Positions 1 to 6,655 of a stretch of DNA of 6,657 nt are shown here, piece by piece (the first letter of the stretch is position 1; each line of letters opens with the position of its first letter). Below the pieces are notes generated by a model. That model saw only the letters and a list, made by a program, of their open reading frames with translations. It was not told the origin of the DNA and did not search any database. A program made the translations under genes and the position numbers. The DNA lies in assembly GCA_049317525.1 (NCBI GenBank), contig JBMOIC010000051.1, positions 1 through 6,657 on the forward strand, read 5' to 3'. Source of the stretch: UBA961 sp049317525. Lineage in GTDB: Bacteria > Bacteroidota > Ignavibacteria > Kapaibacteriales > UBA961.

Positions 1-1
1 A

Positions 2-2758
2 TACATGAAATCTGCTACAAGTGCAACACGTGTTCCTACTTGGGCATTGGTTAGAATAAATAATTTAATCCCAAATCAACAATATAGATTTATATCTGGT
101 GCTGTTAATAGTGTTGTTACTACTGGTATAGGTGGCGGAAATAATTATCATTATGATGCAGTAAATGGAACATACCTATATAGTTTCAATAGATTTTTAG
201 CTTCTACTGCAAGTCCAGCATCTAATTCTTTATTTACTACCGGTGTAAATGAAACATCAAAAACATTATGGATTAATCTAGTTCCAACTACAAATACTGC
301 TTTTGGCGCTGGAAATAATGTGATATGGCGTGTGATTTTGACAGATAATCCTATCAATGGATATGTTGCAGATACATTAAATACAACAAATACAACCAAA
401 GCAATAGATTTTGGTTCTTTGTCTACAAATGCAACAGGTATTTATGATAATCAAAGTGGATTAGCTCAAAAAACATTTGTGATGTTATATGACAATACAG
501 CGGGTACAGGTAATCCTTTATCAACAGCCATCGTTCAAGATGATGGAACATTAAGTGATACAGTTACTTTTGCTCCTTATTATAAATTATTAGATAATAC
601 AGTTGGTGCATGGGCCACTCTTATTCCAAGTAGTTCTGCTAATGGAATTAGAAGAATGGAACAAAGAGATATAAATGGAAATTTATTGCGTGCTTGGACA
701 GATGAAGACGGTGTGTGGGCAGGTGTAAGTACAATAAATCAAATTGGTGGATTAAATGCTATCAATTTTAGTACTCCTCAAATTCGTATTACTAATATCA
801 ATCCTGGACAAGTTTTCTGCGTAGGAAAGCCTGTTCAAATTACATGGGTATCTAGAGGTGTAGAAAAAGCTAATCTTCAATATTCTTATGGATCTTCTAC
901 AGGAAGAACATATTTTTCTATTGATGATGAAGCAAATGGTGCTTCTGGAAGTATGACATGGATTCCAAATGATTTTAAAGATTCAACTACTAATGCTAGT
1001 ATCCGCATTGTAGATGCTGAGCATCCAACTAATCTTTCAGAAATCATACCGGTAACGTTTTATATTCCTCCTACAATGTTGCTACAACCAAAATCCAGAA
1101 ATACTTGTTTAGGTGATACTATTTATATGGTAGCCTCTGCATATGGAACAGGTGTTACATATCAATGGTATAAAGATGGAAAACCATTAACAAATCAAAA
1201 TAAGCCAACTATCATGATAGCAAATACTACCCCAAATGAATCTGGTTTATACCATTGTTCAATTGGTGGAACAGCACCATGTAGTAATATTTCATCTGAT
1301 ACAGCCGTATTATATGTAAATAGACCATTAATAGTATTACGTCAACCAGAAAGCAAGATTGCAGTTAAAGGGTCTACTATAAAATTAGAAGTAGAAGCAA
1401 ATGGCAATTTTGTTATTACATATCAATGGTTTAAAAATGGTTTAATTGTCGAAGATGATACACGCATAAGCGGAGCTAATTCTCCTACATTGATTATTCG
1501 TGATCTACAGCCTTCAGATTCTGTTGGTTTGTATTCATGTGTAGCAAAAGGACCAAGCAATTGTGGAATGATTATTTCTGATGAAGTAAAAGTTTCGATA
1601 TTAAGTATTGGCATAACAAGTAATCCTAAAGATATAGAAATCTGTAAAGGTTCAGATGCAATTTTAGCTGCCAGTGCTAAAACAACTCCTAATGGCGTTG
1701 ATATTGCATATCAATGGTTTAAAAATGGAATAGCAATTACAGATCAAGGTAATGTTTCAGGTTCAACAACTTCTACATTAACAATTGCAAATGCAGATAT
1801 TAATGATATCGCAGAATATACAGTCAAAGCAACTACTATTGGCAATGTTATTGGATCTGTTTCTTCTACATCTTCTGCTGCACGTTTAAGTTTAAATACT
1901 CCACCTTCTATTATTCAACAACCAGTTCCAAACATAACAGCATGCGTTGGAACTTCAGCTAAAGCTAATGCAATAATTAAAGGTAATAATGTTAGTTATA
2001 AATGGGTATATGTGCGTGGAAATCCAAGGCCAGTTGGTGCAGATACTTCTTCAGCAATTGTATCACTAGGTGCTGATACATCAGAAATAGTATTAAATCT
2101 TAATATCAAAAAGTTAGAAGATATAACACAGGTTTCTTATGATTTAGATTATAAATGTATCATAACTTCAGCTTGTGGCGTCGATTCTTCAACAATTGTA
2201 AATGTTGTAGGGATGCAAAATGATACTATTCTTAAAGATTTATCAACAATATCAGATAGCAAGTTTGGCGATACCATGAAATTAGAAATTACTGCACGTG
2301 GCGCAGGATTAACATATCAATGGTATAAAGATGGTAATCCAATTTCTGGCGCAATCAATCCTGCATATATAGTTGCTGATGCAAAAAGAGCTCAAAATGG
2401 CTCTTATTATTGTATCGTAAAGGGAATGTGTAATGCTGATACTTCAAATACTGCGGTGCATACTGTTATTGGCCCAGCTTCATTAGAAGATAATGAGCAT
2501 GCATGGATGCTTTGGAGCAAGCCAAATCCAAGTGATGGAAATGTTACTATTCAATATTATCTTCCATCAGCAAGTAAAGTAACAGTACAAATTCGTGATA
2601 TATTGGGTTCTTCAATAATGAATATAGAGCCTGGTATGATGGAAGCTGGTATGCATGAATATCCAGTGCAGATGAATAATATGCCTGCAGGTGTATATTA
2701 TTATACATTGCAGACATCTGATATGTCAATTACTAAGTCTATGACAATTATTAAGTAA
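2..2758 (+). CDS. Large secreted surface protein with Ig-like repeats and a T9SS type A sorting domain (5' partial)
   Basis: This is the C-terminal part of a large exported, probably surface-attached protein. The frame is open to the left edge, and the first ATG (base 5) is followed by ordinary domain sequence with no signal peptide, so the true start lies upstream. Counting from that ATG (917 residues): 1-250 is an unrecognised beta-rich, Asn/Thr-rich region. About 256-353 resembles the Kre9/Knh1-like module common in Bacteroidota (QITWVSRGV, then SMTWIP and ASIRIVDAEHP). Five Ig-like domains follow at about 357-438, 440-532, 538-630, 634-736 and 739-823, with core Trp388, 475, 571, 667 and 773, usually in YQW(Y/F)K(D/N)G, and GLYHC, GLYSC or SYYC in the F strand of three of them. 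About 835-917 is the T9SS sorting domain (KPNPSDGNVTIQYYLP; VTVQIRDILGSS; MPAGVYYYTL; final KSMTIIK). That tail is normally cleaved when the protein crosses the outer membrane and is anchored. Adhesion or matrix binding is inferred from the domains; no catalytic domain is visible. A terminator follows the TAA. Confidence 0.92.
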   Translation, partial: YMKSATSATRVPTWALVRINNLIPNQQYRFISGAVNSVVTTGIGGGNNYHYDAVNGTYLYSFNRFLASTASPASNSLFTTGVNETSKTLWINLVPTTNTAFGAGNNVIWRVILTDNPINGYVADTLNTTNTTKAIDFGSLSTNATGIYDNQSGLAQKTFVMLYDNTAGTGNPLSTAIVQDDGTLSDTVTFAPYYKLLDNTVGAWATLIPSSSANGIRRMEQRDINGNLLRAWTDEDGVWAGVSTINQIGGLNAINFSTPQIRITNINPGQVFCVGKPVQITWVSRGVEKANLQYSYGSSTGRTYFSIDDEANGASGSMTWIPNDFKDSTTNASIRIVDAEHPTNLSEIIPVTFYIPPTMLLQPKSRNTCLGDTIYMVASAYGTGVTYQWYKDGKPLTNQNKPTIMIANTTPNESGLYHCSIGGTAPCSNISSDTAVLYVNRPLIVLRQPESKIAVKGSTIKLEVEANGNFVITYQWFKNGLIVEDDTRISGANSPTLIIRDLQPSDSVGLYSCVAKGPSNCGMIISDEVKVSILSIGITSNPKDIEICKGSDAILAASAKTTPNGVDIAYQWFKNGIAITDQGNVSGSTTSTLTIANADINDIAEYTVKATTIGNVIGSVSSTSSAARLSLNTPPSIIQQPVPNITACVGTSAKANAIIKGNNVSYKWVYVRGNPRPVGADTSSAIVSLGADTSEIVLNLNIKKLEDITQVSYDLDYKCIITSACGVDSSTIVNVVGMQNDTILKDLSTISDSKFGDTMKLEITARGAGLTYQWYKDGNPISGAINPAYIVADAKRAQNGSYYCIVKGMCNADTSNTAVHTVIGPASLEDNEHAWMLWSKPNPSDGNVTIQYYLPSASKVTVQIRDILGSSIMNIEPGMMEAGMHEYPVQMNNMPAGVYYYTLQTSDMSITKSMTIIK

Positions 2759-2776
2759 TCCCAACGCAATTCTTTT

Positions 2777-2812
2777 AAGCCCTGTTTTCATATGAAAATG
2801 GGGCTTTTTTTT
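2777..2812 (+). terminator. Strong intrinsic terminator after the Ig-repeat gene
   Basis: A 13-bp stem (2777-2789 with 2794-2806) closes on an ATAT loop and runs directly into eight T residues (2805-2812). The base of the stem is AAGCCC/GGGCTT. Two pairs, T2783 with G2800 and G2784 with T2799, are wobbles on this strand and would be A-C mismatches on the other, so the signal favours plus-strand transcription. It begins 18 bases after the TAA at 2756-2758. The 3' arm contains ATGs at 2792 and 2798, in frame with the next gene, which are therefore unlikely to be starts. Confidence 0.9.
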
Positions 2813-2827
2813 GATAGATCAATAGTC

Positions 2828-3493
2828 ATGGATAATCACCAATACATAGAAATTATTAAGAAAAAAGTTAAGCGCTTTACTTTACGAGTATCGATAAAGG
2901 ATAATAAAATTCTTTGTACTGTCCCTATAAGGGCATCAAATAAGGATATTGTTGCATTTATTGGACATCATCAATCATGGATAGAAAAGCAGCAGTCTAA
3001 AGCAGTAGAATTAAGAGCTCTTCATATCGAAGAAAACCCTGGCACTATTCTATTTATGGGTGAATTATATGCTGTACATTTTGATACAAATGCAGGATTT
3101 AAGGGGATTATAGATAAAGAAGACAAGATAATTATGTCGACGATTAATCTGGAAAGTCCTGAACAAAAAAAACAATGGTATAAAGAACATGCTCAGGAAC
3201 TCATACCACCATTAGTGAAAATATATGCAGAACGATATAATTTTGTTTATGGTAATATTGCTATAAAATCACAAAAATCGAAATGGGGAAGTTGTTCATC
3301 TAAAGGAAATTTGAATTTTAATACTAAGATTATGCGTGCACCTGAATATGCACTTCATTATCTCATTATTCATGAATTAGTACATACCAAATATTTTCAT
3401 CATGGGCCAGAATTCTGGCAAGAAATTGAACATTGTTATCCAGAATGGAAACAAGCAGAATTATATCTTAAAAGGGAAGGGCGTCTATTATAA
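2828..3493 (+). CDS. YgjP-like (DUF45, M48-type) zinc metallopeptidase
   Basis: The predicted protein of 221 residues belongs to the YgjP-like/DUF45 metallopeptidase family (PF01863), related to the SprT and WLM zincin folds. The zinc site is complete: HELVH at 182-186 supplies His182, the catalytic Glu183 and His186, and the family's HExxHx5H spacing makes His192 the third ligand, in HHGPEFW. The family signature before it is intact (SQKSKWGSCSSKGNLNFN at 148-165). The N-terminus (IKKKVKRFTLRV, then CTVPIRAS) matches the beta-hairpin that begins these proteins. The start at 2828 is preferred because the frame's earlier ATGs at 2792 and 2798 lie in the terminator hairpin and would add only MKMGLFFDRSIV, which has no family counterpart. 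No ribosome binding site is visible, as is common in Bacteroidota. There is no signal peptide, so it is cytosolic. Physiological substrates of the family are poorly defined. It converges on the lipoprotein gene, with 31 bases between the stop codons. Confidence 0.9.
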   Translation: MDNHQYIEIIKKKVKRFTLRVSIKDNKILCTVPIRASNKDIVAFIGHHQSWIEKQQSKAVELRALHIEENPGTILFMGELYAVHFDTNAGFKGIIDKEDKIIMSTINLESPEQKKQWYKEHAQELIPPLVKIYAERYNFVYGNIAIKSQKSKWGSCSSKGNLNFNTKIMRAPEYALHYLIIHELVHTKYFHHGPEFWQEIEHCYPEWKQAELYLKREGRLL

Positions 3494-3524
3494 AAGGGAA
3501 CTGATGAAGGTGAATAATCCAATA

Positions 3525-4196
3525 TTATGGGTTTAGATATTGTTTAATCTCATCTAAACTGAATGCAATGCCAGTTCCATCTACACTCATACAAGCCCCA
3601 CTTAAGCCAAAAGTCACATTAAAATTGATAGAATTATTATCAAAATCGATACCTAATTGTTCAAAAGTAAAAGGCATAAAAGACATCTGATCAAAACACT
3701 CACTGGATTCTGGGTCTTGTGCATATAGATCATATTCTTTTTTGATTTTAGCATTAATGAGAGATAATAATTCTGTTTTCTTTTCATTAAATAAGGACAC
3801 ATTCTTTACTTTTTTAAATGTTCCATTTGCCTGTTTTTTATAGAGTTTATATTCATAAGAATATCTTCCTTTATAATCAGGAGATCCAATAGAAATTGTT
3901 TTATAGTGTTTATACAGACAAGTTTTGTTGATGATTGGGTCTTCGGTATCAGGGTTTGGCATCTCTTTTTCAGAGCACATAACTACATCAACACTATCGA
4001 TTTGTTTAGATTCTTCTTTTTCAATAGATATATGTTGTACTGTATCGATCAGTTTTTGAGTAGAATCCTGAAGCTTTTGTTCAGCAATTTTATGAGAAGC
4101 TTCATTATTACAACCTAGAAAACTTATTGAAGACAGTACAATGACACAATAAGCAGTATATGTTTGAAAGGATTTCACGATTTGTTCATTATTCAT
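3525..4196 (-). CDS. Small putative lipoprotein of unknown function
   Basis: The predicted protein of 223 residues has a lipoprotein-type signal: a short n-region ending at Lys8, a hydrophobic stretch (AYCVIVLSSISFLG at about 15-28) and Cys29 followed by NNE as the probable lipidation site. The box SFLGC is imperfect but acceptable. The next 45 residues are a charged, Lys/Glu/Gln-rich linker that looks disordered or coiled. The folded part (about 70-223) has four further cysteines (74, 93, 167, 202), which could form disulfides in the periplasm. The C-terminal portion (FTFEQLGIDFDNNSINFN, then IAFSLDEIKQYL) is loosely reminiscent of DUF3298-type periplasmic domains; this is a weak impression, not an assignment. 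It lies 74 bases downstream of the PH-domain gene on the same strand, so the two may be co-transcribed. Function unknown. Confidence 0.8.
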   Translation of the reverse strand: MNNEQIVKSFQTYTAYCVIVLSSISFLGCNNEASHKIAEQKLQDSTQKLIDTVQHISIEKEESKQIDSVDVVMCSEKEMPNPDTEDPIINKTCLYKHYKTISIGSPDYKGRYSYEYKLYKKQANGTFKKVKNVSLFNEKKTELLSLINAKIKKEYDLYAQDPESSECFDQMSFMPFTFEQLGIDFDNNSINFNVTFGLSGACMSVDGTGIAFSLDEIKQYLNP

Positions 4197-4270
4197 ATAT
4201 ATATTTCTACCCTTATCTATTAGCTTTTCGATATCATTCTTATCATTAATTACTGATATTAAGAATATCT

Positions 4271-4651
4271 TTATTGTAAAACGTGGTTAGCCAGTACTTT
4301 TTGAACATCATAAACATTTACTGATTTATTAAACTGTTTTCTAATGCTTGGTTCAATCTCGCTAGAAACCCAAATTTTAAGTTCAGCATCTAAGTCAAAA
4401 GTACCTGCCGTTTCTATGCTAAAACGAGTAATACTTTTATATGAAACAGATTTATATTCTGTCTTATTACCTGTAATTCCTTGCTTATCAACTAAAATCA
4501 ATCGCTTATTAGTAAAGATAAACATATCACGCATTATTTTGAATCCAAGTTCAATCTCTTCGCCCTCGCATAACAGTTGACTGTATTGTTTGTTTAATTC
4601 ATCTTGACTTACTGCACCTGCATTGCCAAGTAATGCTGTAAATAGACCCAT
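4271..4651 (-). CDS. Stand-alone bacterial PH-domain protein (PF08000 type)
   Basis: The predicted protein of 126 residues is essentially one bacterial pleckstrin-homology domain of the bPH_1 family and is the family's usual length. The start is well supported by MGLFTALLGNAG, the typical opening of these proteins. Diagnostic segments are EGEEIELGFKIMRDMFIFTN (29-48), KRLILVDKQGITGNKTEY (49-66) and the highly conserved YKSITRFSIETAGTFDLDAE (71-90), followed by LKIWVS and a closing helix (VYDVQKVLANHVL). There is no signal peptide or membrane segment, so it is cytosolic. Members of the family form ring-like oligomers in structural studies, but their ligand and role are not established; lipid binding should not be assumed from the fold. 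It is followed after 74 bases by the lipoprotein gene on the same strand and sits 250 bases downstream of the porin. Confidence 0.92.
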   Translation of the reverse strand: MGLFTALLGNAGAVSQDELNKQYSQLLCEGEEIELGFKIMRDMFIFTNKRLILVDKQGITGNKTEYKSVSYKSITRFSIETAGTFDLDAELKIWVSSEIEPSIRKQFNKSVNVYDVQKVLANHVLQ

Positions 4652-4901
4652 TTTAGTACTTATGTTTTTGAATAAAAAATTATGTGATTTATATACTTAA
4701 GTAACCAACTTGACTTTTGAATAAAGAAGACATCTATCTTTATTATCTTTCTATTATAAGATGTAGTTTAGTTGTATTATATCAAAGTTATTAGCTTTAA
4801 GATTTAGAAAAAATAATGTTCTTTCTTCATGTATCCAAAGCACAAATTAAATGTGAAGAATTCAATTGAATTTTTGTCAAATGTACAATTCAAGTTTTAC
4901 A
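4652..4901. other. Intergenic region between the porin and the PH-domain gene
   Basis: These 250 AT-rich bases contain no supportable gene. They hold the two possible -7 elements for the PH-domain gene and, at 4859-4872, a perfect 14-base palindrome (AATTCAATTGAATT) 29 bases past the porin stop. The palindrome could be a weak AT-only transcript end for the porin, but on the minus strand no clean U-tract follows it. A longer imperfect inverted repeat pairs TTCTTCA (4823-4829) with TGAAGAA (4854-4860). Confidence 0.5.
4783..4790 (-). promoter_or_regulatory. Possible Bacteroidota -7 element upstream of the PH-domain gene
   Basis: Read on the minus strand, these bases are TAACTTTG, matching the Bacteroidota sigma-ABfr -7 consensus TAnnTTTG. 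A start from here would give a leader of about 125 bases for the PH-domain gene. A second match (TACATTTG) is at 4878-4885, just after the porin stop. Neither has a convincing -33 TTG at the expected spacing, and such octamers occur by chance in AT-rich DNA. Confidence 0.2.
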
Positions 4902-6122
4902 TTAAAAATTTACTTGAGCTTGCATTCTTAACAAACTACCTGATTGAAAATTATCATTTTTTACAAAATCCTCATACCTTCTATCGGAGATGGTGTAATT
5001 GACAACTAATTCAAAGTTTTTATTTACTTGCCATTCGCTACCAATTTCAAATTCAGTAACATTATAACTTCTTGCATCTTTTTCATGTTTTTTCCCTCCA
5101 TCATAGTATTGATATCTAATAAATGGAATGAAAATTTGTTGATTTAGTTTTGCTAAATAGCTTAAGGTTACATATCCACCATTAAGAGGCATTACATCTA
5201 TAGAGTTAGTTGCTTTATTAAATTCAGGGCCTTTTCCAAAAGTATATTCTGCCTGAATACCAAATGGTTTAGGATATAAAACAAAAGTTCCCGCAACTCT
5301 TTGGTCAAGATAATTTAAGTCTAAACTAGTTTTTACTCCACCGCTTAGATTTGCTTTTGGCATCACCCATTTTCCAGTATAAGCTTGAACGCCTAGTTCT
5401 ACGATTTGATCTTTATATTCAAAAGGATAAGTTAAACGGCTTACAATATGAGGTTCATTATTTAATTCTGGATTATTGGCAGTTTGCCCATTATATGCAC
5501 CAAAAGCAAAAACACCATAGTCACCGCTTCCTTTTAAACCATCATTTACTAAACTTGAATAGAGCTTTCTTATGTCTTTGGGTGCCCAATAAAAGAACAC
5601 ACCTATATCACGTTCATTTGAAACCGCGCTATTTAATGCATCATTTCTATCGAGAGGAATTCTGTTTTGACTTGACTGCATGTTTTCAAAACCATAAGGA
5701 ACCTTACTTTGCCCAATTCTAAATCTATATTCATTGTCTTGATCTATTCCAATATCAAAATAGGCATCTCTTAATTGGGCAAAATGAAGTCTATCATTTG
5801 AAGGACTACTAGCAAAATCAGGTTGAACATACACATATACATTTTTACTAATTTGTCCAAAAATGATAACCCGCATACGTCTCATAAAGAAACCTCCATC
5901 TTTTCCCCATGACTTATCACATTGTTCACAACCCAAATTTTCATTTGTTTCAAATAGTCTATTATATCTTAATTGCATATACCCCCGAATGGATAAATTT
6001 TCAAACCATTTTTTTGGTTGGGAAATTTCCTGAGTTACATGAGTTTTTAAGCTATCTGATTGCGCAAAAGTATGTAATGAGAAGAGAATAAAAGCTGAAA
6101 TTGCACAAAGGTATTTTATCAT
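4902..6122 (-). CDS. Outer-membrane porin, Porin_O_P (OprO/OprP-like) family
   Basis: The predicted protein of 406 residues is a beta-barrel outer-membrane porin of the phosphate-selective porin O/P family (PF07396). A signal peptide is clear: MIK, a hydrophobic core and cleavage after HTFA, leaving Gln21 as first mature residue. The barrel begins around 43 (LSIRGYMQLRYNRL). Family landmarks include GGFFMRRMRVIIFGQI (76-91), YVYVQPDFA (96-104), LRDAYFDI (117-124), EYRFRIGQSKVPYGFE (131-146) and NERDIGVFFYW (169-179), followed by alternating strands up to the closing LRMQAQVNF with the terminal Phe typical of barrel proteins. It is likely to move anions or small solutes into the periplasm; phosphate or pyrophosphate selectivity is the family name, not something the sequence proves. 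Odd feature: a CxxC pair (Cys65, Cys68) between the first two strands. No phosphate regulator or transporter lies nearby. It is followed by a 250-base gap before the PH-domain gene. Confidence 0.93.
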   Translation of the reverse strand: MIKYLCAISAFILFSLHTFAQSDSLKTHVTQEISQPKKWFENLSIRGYMQLRYNRLFETNENLGCEQCDKSWGKDGGFFMRRMRVIIFGQISKNVYVYVQPDFASSPSNDRLHFAQLRDAYFDIGIDQDNEYRFRIGQSKVPYGFENMQSSQNRIPLDRNDALNSAVSNERDIGVFFYWAPKDIRKLYSSLVNDGLKGSGDYGVFAFGAYNGQTANNPELNNEPHIVSRLTYPFEYKDQIVELGVQAYTGKWVMPKANLSGGVKTSLDLNYLDQRVAGTFVLYPKPFGIQAEYTFGKGPEFNKATNSIDVMPLNGGYVTLSYLAKLNQQIFIPFIRYQYYDGGKKHEKDARSYNVTEFEIGSEWQVNKNFELVVNYTISDRRYEDFVKNDNFQSGSLLRMQAQVNF

Positions 6123-6379
6123 TGTAACTATTATTATGTCAACGTAGACTCTTCTATATCAGTCCCCTAGATAGGTAAATACTGTTAAAAGTGGAGTGTA
6201 GGCGAATAAATATTTCGAATGTTGAATATTATTATTTGGTAATATAACAACTAATTATAGAATAATTTACAGATACGTTTATATGTAATTACTGGAAATC
6301 AAATCATATTATAGTTTGAAAATGCTAAATCAATCCATTTCCTTCTCTTACTATCAAGTATTTTGTTTGTTAAATGCCA
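6123..6379. other. Intergenic region between the RAYT gene and the porin
   Basis: These 257 AT-rich bases carry no gene I can support. They must hold the porin promoter if the porin is transcribed on its own, but I see no match to TAnnTTTG on the minus strand. No U-tract hairpin follows the transposase stop at 6380-6382, so readthrough toward the porin cannot be excluded. No tRNA-like or riboswitch-like structure was recognised. Confidence 0.5.
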
Positions 6380-6655
6380 TTATTTGTAAAATTTATCTTT
6401 CAGCCATTTTGCTGGATTGTTTACGATATATTCTGAAATATTTTGATAAGATTGTTGATTGCGAATTATATGTTCGTGATAATTCGTTTGCCATAATTTT
6501 CCCATCTTTGGGGGCGGGTTCGCCCCTACCCATTTTGTTTTCCAAATTTTCAAACATTCGTTTGCCACCAACGATTTGTATGCGCCAATAATGTCGTCAA
6601 TCGTAGGGGCGACCCTTGCGGTCGCCCTATTATCATTATCGGTTATATGTAGGGG
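6380..6655 (-). CDS. REP-associated tyrosine transposase (RAYT, Y1/HUH family), C-terminal part
   Basis: The minus-strand frame ending at TAA 6380-6382 is open to the right edge, so only the last 91 residues of a longer protein are visible. They match the C-terminal half of RAYT-type Y1 transposases: DIIGAYKSLVANECLKI, then GKLWQTNYHEHIIRN, SYQNISEYIVNNPAKW and a final KDKFYK. By family comparison the Tyr in SEYIVNNP (codon 6428-6430) is the likely nucleophile that attacks single-stranded DNA; the HUH metal site would be upstream, outside the window. RAYTs are single-copy, usually non-mobile relatives of IS200/IS605 transposases that cut and move REP elements. Two complete REP-like hairpins lie inside the frame without disrupting it: one encodes RATARVAPT (6602-6628), the other VGANPPP (6509-6529). 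The conserved blocks on both sides read cleanly, so the gene may be intact. A start confined to the window would be misleading, since a TTG near 6571 would cut off conserved residues. Confidence 0.85.
   Translation of the reverse strand, partial: PLHITDNDNRATARVAPTIDDIIGAYKSLVANECLKIWKTKWVGANPPPKMGKLWQTNYHEHIIRNQQSYQNISEYIVNNPAKWLKDKFYK
6512..6529 (-). repeat. REP-like element A (GTAG plus hairpin) inside the RAYT frame
   Basis: On the minus strand this is GTAG, then the stem GGGCG/CGCCC with the loop AACC. One further G/C pair can extend the hairpin if the last G of GTAG pairs with C at 6511. A GTAG tetranucleotide at the foot of a GC-rich hairpin is the arrangement recognised by RAYT enzymes. 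In the transposase frame it encodes VGANPPP, lying between KTKW and KMGKLWQ. Confidence 0.75.
6603..6627 (+). repeat. REP-like element B (GTAG plus 8-bp hairpin) inside the RAYT frame
   Basis: This is GTAG (6603-6606) followed at once by a perfect 8-bp stem GGGCGACC/GGTCGCCC (6607-6614 with 6620-6627) and the loop CTTGC. It shares the ten-base head GTAGGGGCGA with element A in opposite orientation (6520-6529), so the pair is head-to-head, as in BIMEs. Antisense to it, the transposase frame reads RATARVAPT. Confidence 0.82.

Noticed and set aside
1157..2334. Recurrent short DNA blocks as a CRISPR-like array.
   Set aside because: The repeats are irregularly spaced by about 260-610 bases and encode the conserved YQWYKDG core of Ig-like domains.
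2792..2827. In-frame N-terminal extension of the metallopeptidase (MKMGLFFDRSIV).
   Set aside because: It would be translated from the terminator hairpin and U-tract, and has no counterpart in the YgjP-like family; the domain begins right after the ATG at 2828.
4255..4269. Perfect AT-rich hairpin GATATT-AAG-AATATC just after the PH-domain stop.
   Set aside because: It has no GC pairs in the stem core and no U-tract on the minus strand, so I do not call it a terminator.
5351..5722. Plus-strand open frame of 123 codons.
   Set aside because: It lies wholly antisense to the porin, with a His/Leu/Tyr-rich composition typical of the reverse of an AT-rich barrel gene.
6316..6591. Plus-strand open frame of 91 codons opposite the transposase.
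   Set aside because: Its translation has no recognisable motif, whereas the minus strand shows clear RAYT blocks in the same bases.
6511..6629. GC-rich palindromes as a possible intrinsic terminator of an upstream gene.
   Set aside because: No T-tract follows either hairpin on either strand, and the GTAG foot, the shared head and the host transposase gene fit REP elements better.
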